Source: Selenomonas sp. AE3005
GTDB lineage: Bacteria; Bacillota; Negativicutes; Selenomonadales; Selenomonadaceae
Assembly (NCBI RefSeq): GCF_000686945.1
Contig: NZ_JMME01000007.1
Span: forward strand, 1 to 64,000
DNA length: 64,000 nt
Reading direction: 5' to 3'
Position 1 is the first letter of the stretch; each line of letters starts with the position of its first letter. The notes below the pieces were generated by a model. The model was not told where the DNA came from. It did not search any database and worked only from the letters and a program-made list of their open reading frames with translations. Below, in pieces: positions 36,282 through 44,333 of the stretch. The position numbers were made by a program, and so were the translations under genes.

Positions 36282-37577
36282 TCAGGCGGCCTTAGCTGCC
36301 GTTTTATCCTGGGGCAGTTCGTCATAGGCCTTGATAGCCTTGGCAAACCGCGCCTGTAAATCTTCAAGCTTATAAAGACCATCTTTGTTGGCCTTAAGCC
36401 CCTTCAATTTTATGGGATAAACCACCGGAGGATTTTCCAAATCCAGCATTTCTCTGTCACGGAGCTGTTTGGTGCTCTGGTAGACGATATTCAGGCTCGC
36501 ATATTGCTGGCCATCTTTACCTGCCCACTTTTCCACCACCAGTTTGGAACCAATCGGCGTTTTTTTCTCAATGCTCTGCGGCAGAGAATAGGGCTCATTT
36601 TCCAGCGCTGCCAGCACGCTGGCAATATTGGAGTCATGACCGCAGAGGAAGGTGAACTTGCGGCCCGGCTGGGAAAGTTCTTCATTCATAACCTTAAGAA
36701 GCGGATGGGCCACGTTCACAGCTACTGAGGGAGCAGTAAAGAGAACATCACCGTAGATATCCTTAACGCTGGCCAAAGTTTCCCATTCCGTCTGCGTGAG
36801 TTTGTGGCCAAAGCCGGCTTTCACCGGGTCCTTTTCCTCATAGTACTGCAGAATCAAGGCATCACTGGCAGAATTGGCCTGCTTTAAAGAGCCCTTCATA
36901 GCCGGTTCCTTATTTACTTCCAGTAAAATCTGCAAATCATCGGCCCTGAATTTGGTCATGCCTTCTTTAGCGGCCGGTGAGGCCTTTAAATCTAGCACCT
37001 TTTCGAGCAGGCGGTACTGTTTGTCCATATGCGCGCCAATGCCCTGCAAACCTTCCTTGCCGCCCATAGCTGCAATTTCCTGCATTGCCTGCGCCCGGAA
37101 GGCCTCACTGACCATCGTCAGCTGCGGATTAAACACGGGGTCCATCTTGCTGGGGGCAAAACGGTGTTCAATCCTCACATTGGCCACAGGCAGCATACCG
37201 CTGGAAAAATACTGGGCCGTGGCAATAGTTCTCTGCATAGAATTAGCATAGAACCTTACTGCTCCAGCCTCCGGCTGATAATTTTCCGGCATCAGACCAT
37301 GTGCTACGGCGTACTTGCGGAAATACTGGCCCATCATGGTTTCCAGCTCCCCACCGCGCAACGATAGTTCGCTGGGTGCTGAGGTCCACCTGAACCAGAC
37401 ATGCGGTGTTAGCTTACCAAGCGCCGAACCATTCCCCGACAGCGGTGAGCGGATATTATGACGGCTGAGAATCACCATTTCCTGCAGCTGGTAATCACCG
37501 GATAAAGGCGCTGCACAGGCCAGAGACGCCAACATAACCAGCAAAGCACTGCAGAGCAGCAACATTCGCTTAAACAT
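36282..37577 (-). CDS. Secreted histidine acid phosphatase (glucose-1-phosphatase/phytase-like)
   Basis: 431 residues. A signal peptide ends at ACAA (about residue 22). The phosphohistidine motif SRHNIRSPLSG (RHxxRxP) and the proton donor CGHDSN (HD) define the acid phosphatase branch. The family hydrolyses phosphomonoesters such as phytate or glucose-1-phosphate in the periplasm. The start at 37577 has AAGGAGG. It is not obviously linked to the two-component genes upstream; the gap at 37578-37688 has no clear terminator. Confidence 0.88.
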   Translation of the reverse strand: MFKRMLLLCSALLVMLASLACAAPLSGDYQLQEMVILSRHNIRSPLSGNGSALGKLTPHVWFRWTSAPSELSLRGGELETMMGQYFRKYAVAHGLMPENYQPEAGAVRFYANSMQRTIATAQYFSSGMLPVANVRIEHRFAPSKMDPVFNPQLTMVSEAFRAQAMQEIAAMGGKEGLQGIGAHMDKQYRLLEKVLDLKASPAAKEGMTKFRADDLQILLEVNKEPAMKGSLKQANSASDALILQYYEEKDPVKAGFGHKLTQTEWETLASVKDIYGDVLFTAPSVAVNVAHPLLKVMNEELSQPGRKFTFLCGHDSNIASVLAALENEPYSLPQSIEKKTPIGSKLVVEKWAGKDGQQYASLNIVYQSTKQLRDREMLDLENPPVVYPIKLKGLKANKDGLYKLEDLQARFAKAIKAYDELPQDKTAAKAA

Positions 37578-37688
37578 AAATCGTCCTCCTTATATAACAA
37601 ACATTACATCATTAAGTACGATTTTATTCTAGCACCCTGTCCCTGCCAAAACAATCCAGAATAGTATACAATCATCCGCAATTTTGAA

Positions 37689-38435
37689 CTAACTGATACT
37701 ATCCTGCATAACAGCACGTGGTGTTTTCCCCAAGTAGCGTTTAAACAGCTGGCAGAAATTCTTGTAATCGCTAAACCCTGCCTGCTCTGCCACTTCATAC
37801 ATACGCCAAGTACCGGCCTGCAATAACCGCACGGCCTGCTGCAAACGATACATCGTAAGCAAAGTACCGAAAGTATTTCCGGTATCCTCTTTCAATTTAC
37901 GGGATATGTAGCTCAGAGATACGCCCTGCTGCTCAGCCACCTGTTCCAGGCTCAGATGCTGCTGATAGTTATTCACAATAGCCTGCCAGGCCGCCAGTAC
38001 ATAGGGATTCTTACTCTGACTGGCCTTAGCTAATTCCTGCGCAAAAGGTCTGTCGTCCGCAGTGACTGCCGCACTGCCAATTTTTTGCAGGACTTTACTG
38101 ATTTCTTCTTCCTCCACAGGCTTTAGCAAATAATCAACAGCTTGCAGCCGCAAGGCCTCACGTACATAACTGAAATCGGCGTAACTGGTCAGTAAGACCA
38201 CCGGAGTCATATTGCCCTCCTGCCGCAAGGTACGCAGCATAGTCAGGCCGTCCATACGCTGCATCTTTATATCCGTCAACACCACATCCGGGGCCATTTC
38301 CCTGATTAACGGCAGTGCCTCATCCCCATCAGCCGCATCACCTATCACCTCCGCCCCCATATCCTCCCAGTTCAGCGTTTCAACCAGGCCTCGGCGAATA
38401 ATTTCTTCATCTTCAACGATAAATACCCGTAACAT
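37689..38435 (-). CDS. Response regulator with AraC-type DNA-binding domain (YesN-like)
   Basis: 248 residues. A receiver domain has the phosphoacceptor Asp in VVLTDIKM and the LLTSY/LKPVE switch residues; two helix-turn-helix motifs follow at about 150-245 (SLSYISRKLKEDTG, AGFSDYKNFCQLFKRYLGKTPR). ATG at 38435 follows AGAGGAG. It is 4 nt after the kinase, so the three genes (40985-37689) form one coupled set. Target genes are unknown. Confidence 0.9.
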   Translation of the reverse strand: MLRVFIVEDEEIIRRGLVETLNWEDMGAEVIGDAADGDEALPLIREMAPDVVLTDIKMQRMDGLTMLRTLRQEGNMTPVVLLTSYADFSYVREALRLQAVDYLLKPVEEEEISKVLQKIGSAAVTADDRPFAQELAKASQSKNPYVLAAWQAIVNNYQQHLSLEQVAEQQGVSLSYISRKLKEDTGNTFGTLLTMYRLQQAVRLLQAGTWRMYEVAEQAGFSDYKNFCQLFKRYLGKTPRAVMQDSIS

Positions 38436-38439
38436 TTCA

Positions 38440-39972
38440 CTACTCCTCTTCCATACCATGCGCAGGCAGACGCAGGCGGACACAAGTTCCCTGCAGCCGT
38501 GGAATAATCTGCACACCACTGCCCGCACCATATAGCAATTGTATCCGCCGATGAATATTAAATAGTCCCGTATGCTCTGTCAGATTTTCTGCCGTTTGCA
38601 GCATTTGCTGCCAACGTGTCAGGGCCTCTGGCGTAAAACCAGCACCACTATCAATTATATCAACCTGCAAAACTTCTGCCGCCCTGCTTATCAACAGACT
38701 GATATTTATCTTTCCTTGTTTATCTGCACCATATTTAATCGCGTTTTCCAGCACCGGCTGCATGAGCAGTTTCGGAATCTCACAGTCCAGGGCCGCCTCT
38801 GCCACCTGTTCCTCATAGAGCAGGCGCTGGCCAAAGCGGTACTGCTGAATCTCCATATACCGATGAACGTATTCCAAATCATCACCCAGCCGCACCTTCA
38901 CCAACGAGTTATTGATACTGTAACGCAGCAATGCTGACAAGTCCTTAATCATGCGCACGGCCGCCTGGGGATTAAGTTTTACCATAAACTTGATGTTTTC
39001 CAAGGTATTAAAGAGAAAATGCGGATTAAACTGCGACTCCAGCTGCCGTACCTCCGCAGCCGCCGTCAGTTTTTCCACCGTCTGTGCCCGCAGGCGGCTT
39101 TCCCGCTGCACACTCCCCAAAATCACCAGCACCAGCACGGCAAAGAGCAAAACAATCAGCAGACTGCCCAGGAGATAACGTATCAACAGACTGCGCACCG
39201 GATTTATGGCCAGTATCCGCACCCCCTGTGGCAAAACGCTCTGCGTTACATAGTAAATCTCGGGCTGAACTTCCACGAGGTTCCCGTTAGTCGCCGCCAG
39301 CTGCGCTGCCAGCTTGCCTTGGCCATCAAGAGGCACATTGCCAATAGCCGCCACCTTGTTATAGCGTTCATCAGTAACTACCAGCTCTATATCCAAGTTT
39401 TGACCTTTCTCCCAAAGTGCGTCGCCAGGCAGTGTCAACAACACATAGCCCTGTAAAACGCCCTGTTGCCATACGGCCTGACCAAAGACGAAATCCTGCC
39501 GGTCAGCGCTCTGCCGTAAGAATTCGCCCCGCACCTGCGTGTCCTCCTGCAAACGGCGCATAATCCCCCACTCTGGGTCATCAAGGCCTGCCGGCAGCTG
39601 ACTTTTGCTGCCCAATACCAAATGACCGGCCTTATCAATAATATAAAAATTCCAAAGGTATTTTCCTTTATTCACCGTACGGTACAAAAAATCATATAGC
39701 GCCGCTTTCTCTCCCCCGGCTGACAGTTCATCACTATGCCAGTCACCCTGCTGTTGCAGCCGGCCGTTCAGCAACACCAGCAGCTGTTGATTTTCTGTAT
39801 GCAGCGCCGTCATCTTTTCCGTCAGCTGCTGGCGGGCCGTCGCATTGCGCTCCACCACATAGTGATTCCAGCTGTAACCAATAAGCAGCAGGCTGAGCAC
39901 GGAGATTAACAGCGCAGGCAGCAAGGCGTACTTTAGCAAGGCCTGCCGCAATTCATATTGAAAATTATACAT
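38440..39972 (-). CDS. LytS/YesM-type sensor histidine kinase
   Basis: 510 residues. An extracytoplasmic sensor domain (about 40-265) lies between two membrane helices, followed by an H-box FNPHFLFNTLENIKF (His_kinase family) and an ATPase domain with QPVLENAIKYG and DSGAGF. The ATG overlaps the stop of the binding-protein gene (TGATG), so it is translationally coupled to its likely ligand-binding partner. Confidence 0.9.
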   Translation of the reverse strand: MYNFQYELRQALLKYALLPALLISVLSLLLIGYSWNHYVVERNATARQQLTEKMTALHTENQQLLVLLNGRLQQQGDWHSDELSAGGEKAALYDFLYRTVNKGKYLWNFYIIDKAGHLVLGSKSQLPAGLDDPEWGIMRRLQEDTQVRGEFLRQSADRQDFVFGQAVWQQGVLQGYVLLTLPGDALWEKGQNLDIELVVTDERYNKVAAIGNVPLDGQGKLAAQLAATNGNLVEVQPEIYYVTQSVLPQGVRILAINPVRSLLIRYLLGSLLIVLLFAVLVLVILGSVQRESRLRAQTVEKLTAAAEVRQLESQFNPHFLFNTLENIKFMVKLNPQAAVRMIKDLSALLRYSINNSLVKVRLGDDLEYVHRYMEIQQYRFGQRLLYEEQVAEAALDCEIPKLLMQPVLENAIKYGADKQGKINISLLISRAAEVLQVDIIDSGAGFTPEALTRWQQMLQTAENLTEHTGLFNIHRRIQLLYGAGSGVQIIPRLQGTCVRLRLPAHGMEEE

Positions 39973-40985
39973 CAATTACCGCCCTCACTTAACGCATAGC
40001 AGCGCCGAAATCTTTGCAGCAGTTCTTCACGCGATTCAGTGTGCCGCGCCCCCCAGTCCTGCTGTGGTACAGCAAACATAAATCCCCGTTCATCCAGTGG
40101 CAGCACATCAAGGCGCACACTGCGGCGGTGCAGATGGCTGGCAATATACTTCTGTGCCTCCCGGCTGACTGCAAACTCCACAAAAGTCTGCGCCGCCGTT
40201 AAGTTCTTCGTTTGCCTGACAATATACACCCCATCCGGCTCGCTCATAACACCATCAGTCATGTAAACAATTTTCACAGGCCCGCCTTTGGCGGCTTCCT
40301 GCATAGCAGCCTCTTCAAAAGTGCAGCCGACAACAAACTGCCCTTTAGTCACACCTTCATAAACAGCTGCCGAACTGTCCAGCAATTTACCATCCAGATT
40401 TTGACAAAACGACTGCACATACTGCCAGCCCTGTTCCCGGTCAGCCTGCCCCATAACAGCCAGCATATTCAGCAAGTGTTCATAGGCAGAGGAAGAACCG
40501 GCCGGGTCCGCAAAAGCAATTTTTCCCTGCAAGCGTGGACTAAGCAAATCCGCATAACCGTGAATTTCCATATCTCCCAGGAGATTCGTATTCACCAGCA
40601 ATACGCTGGGAACATTAGTAAATCTGGTCATAAAGCCCTCGTTATTGCGAAACCAGGGCTGCAGCATTTCCTCCTGCGTTGAGGTATACGGAACAAACAA
40701 CTCGCTTTTTTCCGCCACCGTGGAAATTGCACCGCCCCATAAAATATCAGCCTTGCTAGGTTCTTCCTTGGCCAACCGTGCCAGCAACTCTCCTGTACTG
40801 CCATGCACCACCTGCACCGCAATGCCCGTCTGCCGTTCAAATTCATCCACCAACGGCTGTACAAAACTTTGCGGATGCGAACTGTATATCACTAATGCTG
40901 TCTGCTCATTCTCCGCACGCTGTCCGCTGCAGCCCGCAAACAACAAGGCACAAATAAAAAAATATATAAGTCCCCTTATCTTCAT
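39972..40985 (-). CDS. Periplasmic binding lipoprotein coupled to the kinase
   Basis: About 337 residues. A lipoprotein signal (LLFAGCSG, lipobox) precedes a solute-binding domain with LVIYSSHPQS and ADPAGSSSAYEHLL, as in Fe3+/phosphate-ester/thiamin-type binding proteins (SBP_bac_1/6-like). No permease or ATPase genes adjoin it. The likely role is to present a ligand to the coupled kinase. The ligand is unknown. ATG at 40985; the ribosome site is weak. Confidence 0.85.
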   Translation of the reverse strand: MKIRGLIYFFICALLFAGCSGQRAENEQTALVIYSSHPQSFVQPLVDEFERQTGIAVQVVHGSTGELLARLAKEEPSKADILWGGAISTVAEKSELFVPYTSTQEEMLQPWFRNNEGFMTRFTNVPSVLLVNTNLLGDMEIHGYADLLSPRLQGKIAFADPAGSSSAYEHLLNMLAVMGQADREQGWQYVQSFCQNLDGKLLDSSAAVYEGVTKGQFVVGCTFEEAAMQEAAKGGPVKIVYMTDGVMSEPDGVYIVRQTKNLTAAQTFVEFAVSREAQKYIASHLHRRSVRLDVLPLDERGFMFAVPQQDWGARHTESREELLQRFRRCYALSEGGN

Positions 40986-41134
40986 CAGCAATCACCCACA
41001 CCTATCCTATCACAAAAAAACTGCCAACGGCTATACTTGTTGCCCTCGAGTTCAAAATTCAGGATAATTTGCCGATTTTCCTACCTGCGCAGGCCCCACA
41101 ACTCATTTTCGCTGCCAGTAAAATAACACAAAAC

Positions 41135-41175
41135 AGCCGGATTGACCTGTCAAAAAATGACCAGTCAATCCGGCT
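41135..41175 (-). terminator. mtl operon terminator containing two TGACNNGTCA motifs
   Basis: AGCCGGATTGAC (41135-41146) and GTCAATCCGGCT (41164-41175) form a 12-bp stem, followed on the minus strand by GTTTTGTGTT. The two arms each contain a TGACNNGTCA copy, at 41143-41152 and 41158-41167. Confidence 0.75.
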
Positions 41176-41192
41176 CGTATTATACAATTCTC

Positions 41193-42338
41193 TTAGAACC
41201 CTGCTGTCTTATTCTCTACCATGCGGAAGAGTTCGGATTCTTCGGGGATTTGGGTGTAGCTTAATATTGCCTTATGCAGGCCTTTTTCCTGTATTGCGCC
41301 CTGTACTTCCTGGGCCTCTTTATCGCCATCGTAGTCGAAGTGGAAAGCCGCGCCGATTACGGTCGCGAGCGCCGAGGGTTTCTGGCCCTGGGCCAAAAGC
41401 TGGGTAGCGGGGCTTACGAGGCGGTCTTTGGCACCGAGTTTGCGTTTGGGACCGCGAGCTACTCTTGTCACTTCGTCGCTAAGGTGCGGATTTCTAAAGC
41501 GTTTTTCGGTGGTCTTAACGTACTCTTCATGCTTTTGGGGGTCAAAACCAAACTTGCGCACGAGCAAGTCACCGGTTTCCTGCCAGACTTTGCGCGCCAT
41601 ATCCACAATGCTCTTATCCTGCATGGCGCTGTAGATATCCTTTATGCCTTTGCGGTAAGCCAGGTAAGCAATGGAGGCATGGCCGGTGTTTACGGTAAAG
41701 AGTTTGCGCTCGATATAGGCCTCGAGATTTTCCACCCAGGTCAAGCCTGCAATCTGCGGCGGTTCACCTTTGGCCTGCGTCACATTGGCGTCCCATTCGG
41801 CGTATGGTTCGACCTGCACGAGCAGGGGGTCATCATTTTTCTGCAGGGGGACGATTCTATCCACAGCGGCGTCGGGGAAACCGACATACTTAGCTACGTC
41901 TGCTTTGGCCTCTTCCGGCAGGTTTTCTTCGACAAAACCTTTGAGCACCGTCGAGCCGCCCACCATATTTTCACAGGCGATGACATTTAAAGGCTGCTGA
42001 TTCGTCTTTACACGTTCCGCCAGACCTGCCGCCAGATTCGGCGCAATGAATTTCAGGATATTGGGGCCGATAGCCGTCGTGATGATATCAGCCTCACAGA
42101 TGGCCTTCGTGAGTTCTTCGGGATGGGCGGCGCTGTTGATGGCGCGCACATGTTCCACATGAATGATTTCGGGCTTATCCCCGACAATTTTGATATCATA
42201 AGCACGGCGCTCATTGATTAAATCCACGAGTTCCGCATTGACGTCCACGAACGTCACTTCATAGCCGGAACGCACGAGCAGCTCCCCGATAAAACCTCTG
42301 CCGATATTACCTGCACCGAAATGGATTGCTTTTTTCAT
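41193..42338 (-). CDS. mtlD: Mannitol-1-phosphate 5-dehydrogenase
   Basis: 381 residues, as in the family. The N-terminal NAD-binding motif HFGAGNIGRGFIG and the catalytic segment NTGHASIAYLAYRKG are present. It oxidises mannitol-1-phosphate to fructose-6-phosphate. The start at 42338 gives GGAGG the proper 8-nt spacing. It is the last gene of mtlR-mtlA-mtlD, after an intergenic hairpin. Confidence 0.95.
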   Translation of the reverse strand: MKKAIHFGAGNIGRGFIGELLVRSGYEVTFVDVNAELVDLINERRAYDIKIVGDKPEIIHVEHVRAINSAAHPEELTKAICEADIITTAIGPNILKFIAPNLAAGLAERVKTNQQPLNVIACENMVGGSTVLKGFVEENLPEEAKADVAKYVGFPDAAVDRIVPLQKNDDPLLVQVEPYAEWDANVTQAKGEPPQIAGLTWVENLEAYIERKLFTVNTGHASIAYLAYRKGIKDIYSAMQDKSIVDMARKVWQETGDLLVRKFGFDPQKHEEYVKTTEKRFRNPHLSDEVTRVARGPKRKLGAKDRLVSPATQLLAQGQKPSALATVIGAAFHFDYDGDKEAQEVQGAIQEKGLHKAILSYTQIPEESELFRMVENKTAGF

Positions 42339-42371
42339 TTTCATTACCTCCAACATTTATCAATAAAAATA

Positions 42372-42412
42372 GTCCCTTTTCCGCAGGGTATACGCCTGCG
42401 CGGAAAAGGGAC
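42372..42412 (-). terminator. Hairpin between mtlA and mtlD
   Basis: GTCCCTTTTCCGC and GCGGAAAAGGGAC form a 13-bp stem, extended by AGG/CCT. A minus-strand ACTATTTTTATT follows. It could partly terminate or stabilise mtlA mRNA, giving less mtlD. Confidence 0.7.
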
Positions 42413-42431
42413 ATGTAATATTCAGATTTGA

Positions 42432-44330
42432 TTAGTTTGCCAGTGCAAAACGTTCATAGAGCACGTTGGCATCTTTGGTGTTGTAGAGTTTTTCAAGTTC
42501 TTCATCACTGCATTCGTCCATCGTAGCGGCGATGTTGGCGAGAATGGACAGATGGTCATTGTCCTTGCCGGCAATGCCCACGAGGATATGGGCGGTATCG
42601 TTGCCGAACTTAATGCCCTCCGGATACTGGAGCACCACGATACCGGACTGACGGATGGTATCCTTGACAGCAGCCTCACCATGCGGAATGGCAATGCCTT
42701 TGCCCACATAAGTGCTGATATCTTCTTCGCGTTTGAGCATGCCTTCGATATAACCTTCGTCCACAAAGCCTGCTTTAACCAGAGCCTTGCCGGCGGCGGT
42801 GATGGCCTCTTCCTTGCTTACGCTTTTAAGCCCCAGCTGGATATTATTGAGGTCCAAAACGTGTTTTTCCTTGGAACCGGTCTGGCCGGCAGCCATAACG
42901 CCGTCCATTTTATTTTCGGAAAGACGGGCGATAATCTGCTCATACACATCGTTCTGCGTGAAGTTGCGGACAAGGATATGTTCAGCCTGCGGCGAATCTT
43001 CAATAGCACGCTGTGCCAGTTTTTCATGGGTGACAACAATCTGTGCCTCTTTGGGGATATTGCCGATAGCGGCGTTGGTTACGGAAATATTTGTGTAACC
43101 GGCGCTGCGCAGTTTCTTGCGCAGGCTGGCGGCACCGAGGGCACTGGAGCCCATGCCGGCATCGCAGGCATAAACGATGTTCTTAAGTTCGCTGCCGCTG
43201 ATACGTACAGCACTTACAGCCAGCTGGCCGCGCTGTTTGCGTTCCTGCATGGCAGCTTTGGCCTCTTCCAGGGATTCGCCGCTTTCTTCATTAGCGGAAA
43301 CCTTAATGAATACCGAGGCTACAGCACAGGAAACTACTGTAGCGACAAGGAAATCTGCCATGTTGGCGATAAAGGCACCTTTCGGTGTCATGGCCAGAAC
43401 GGCGATAATGGAACCCGGAGAGGACGGAGCGATAAGGCCGCCACCCAGGAGCTGCAGCGTTGCTACGCCAGCCATACCGCCAGCGATTACAGCGATAAGC
43501 AGTACAGGTTTCATGAGGACATAGGGGAAGTAAATTTCATGGATACCACCGAGCAGGTGAATAATCATGGCACCGGGAGTGGAATCTTTAGCCATGCCTT
43601 TGCCGAAGAACCAGTAAGCCAGGAGCACGCCCAGGCCGGGGCCGGGATTTGCCTCGAGCAGGAAGAACATGGACTTGCCAAATTCTTCAGCCTGCTGAAT
43701 GCCCAGCGGCGACAGTACGCCGTGATTGATGGCATTATTGAGGAAGAGTATCTTAGCCGGTTCAATGATAATGGACGCCAGCGGCAGGAGGCCTGCGGCC
43801 ACAATGCCTTCCACGCCGGAGCGCAGCACGCCATTAGCAGCCAGCACCACAGGGCCGACACCGACAAAGGCAAGCACAGCCAGGACACCGCCCAAGATAC
43901 CGGCGGAGAAGTTATTGACGAGCATTTCAAAGCCCGTGGGAATCTTGTCCTCGATGGCTGTATCAAATTTCTTCATCAGATAACCAGCCAGCGGGCCCAT
44001 AATCATGGCGCCCAGGAACATGGGAATGTCGGCACCAGCGATAACACCGGCCGTGGCAATCGTACCAACCACACCGCCGCGGTGGCTGTAAACAGCCGCA
44101 CCGCCGCTATAACCGAGGAGCAGGGGAATGAGCCATTTGCTCATCGGCCCGCCCACCTGAGCTAAGTATTCATTAGGCAGCCAGCCCGTGGGAATAAAGA
44201 GTGCCGTCAAAAAGCCCCAGGCGATAAAAGCACCGATATTCGGCAAAACCATACCGGATAAGAACCGGCCAAATTTCTGCATGGCCTCTTGAAAGTTGAA
44301 GCCTCTTGCAGAAGCTGTCGCTGTACTCAT
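42432..44330 (-). CDS. mtlA: Mannitol-specific PTS enzyme IICBA
   Basis: 632 residues with all three domains fused: EIIC membrane domain (about 1-345), EIIB with its active Cys in YACDAGMGSSALG (about 390), and EIIA with its active His in GIAIPHGE (about 555). It imports and phosphorylates mannitol. GGAGGGG precedes the ATG. It starts 3 nt after mtlR, so the two are cotranslated. Confidence 0.96.
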   Translation of the reverse strand: MSTATASARGFNFQEAMQKFGRFLSGMVLPNIGAFIAWGFLTALFIPTGWLPNEYLAQVGGPMSKWLIPLLLGYSGGAAVYSHRGGVVGTIATAGVIAGADIPMFLGAMIMGPLAGYLMKKFDTAIEDKIPTGFEMLVNNFSAGILGGVLAVLAFVGVGPVVLAANGVLRSGVEGIVAAGLLPLASIIIEPAKILFLNNAINHGVLSPLGIQQAEEFGKSMFFLLEANPGPGLGVLLAYWFFGKGMAKDSTPGAMIIHLLGGIHEIYFPYVLMKPVLLIAVIAGGMAGVATLQLLGGGLIAPSSPGSIIAVLAMTPKGAFIANMADFLVATVVSCAVASVFIKVSANEESGESLEEAKAAMQERKQRGQLAVSAVRISGSELKNIVYACDAGMGSSALGAASLRKKLRSAGYTNISVTNAAIGNIPKEAQIVVTHEKLAQRAIEDSPQAEHILVRNFTQNDVYEQIIARLSENKMDGVMAAGQTGSKEKHVLDLNNIQLGLKSVSKEEAITAAGKALVKAGFVDEGYIEGMLKREEDISTYVGKGIAIPHGEAAVKDTIRQSGIVVLQYPEGIKFGNDTAHILVGIAGKDNDHLSILANIAATMDECSDEELEKLYNTKDANVLYERFALAN

Positions 44331-44333
44331 GGA

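Noticed and set aside
42552-44165. 537-codon plus-strand frame opposite mtlA
   Set aside because: Antisense shadow of a conserved gene; no start signal and no family resemblance.
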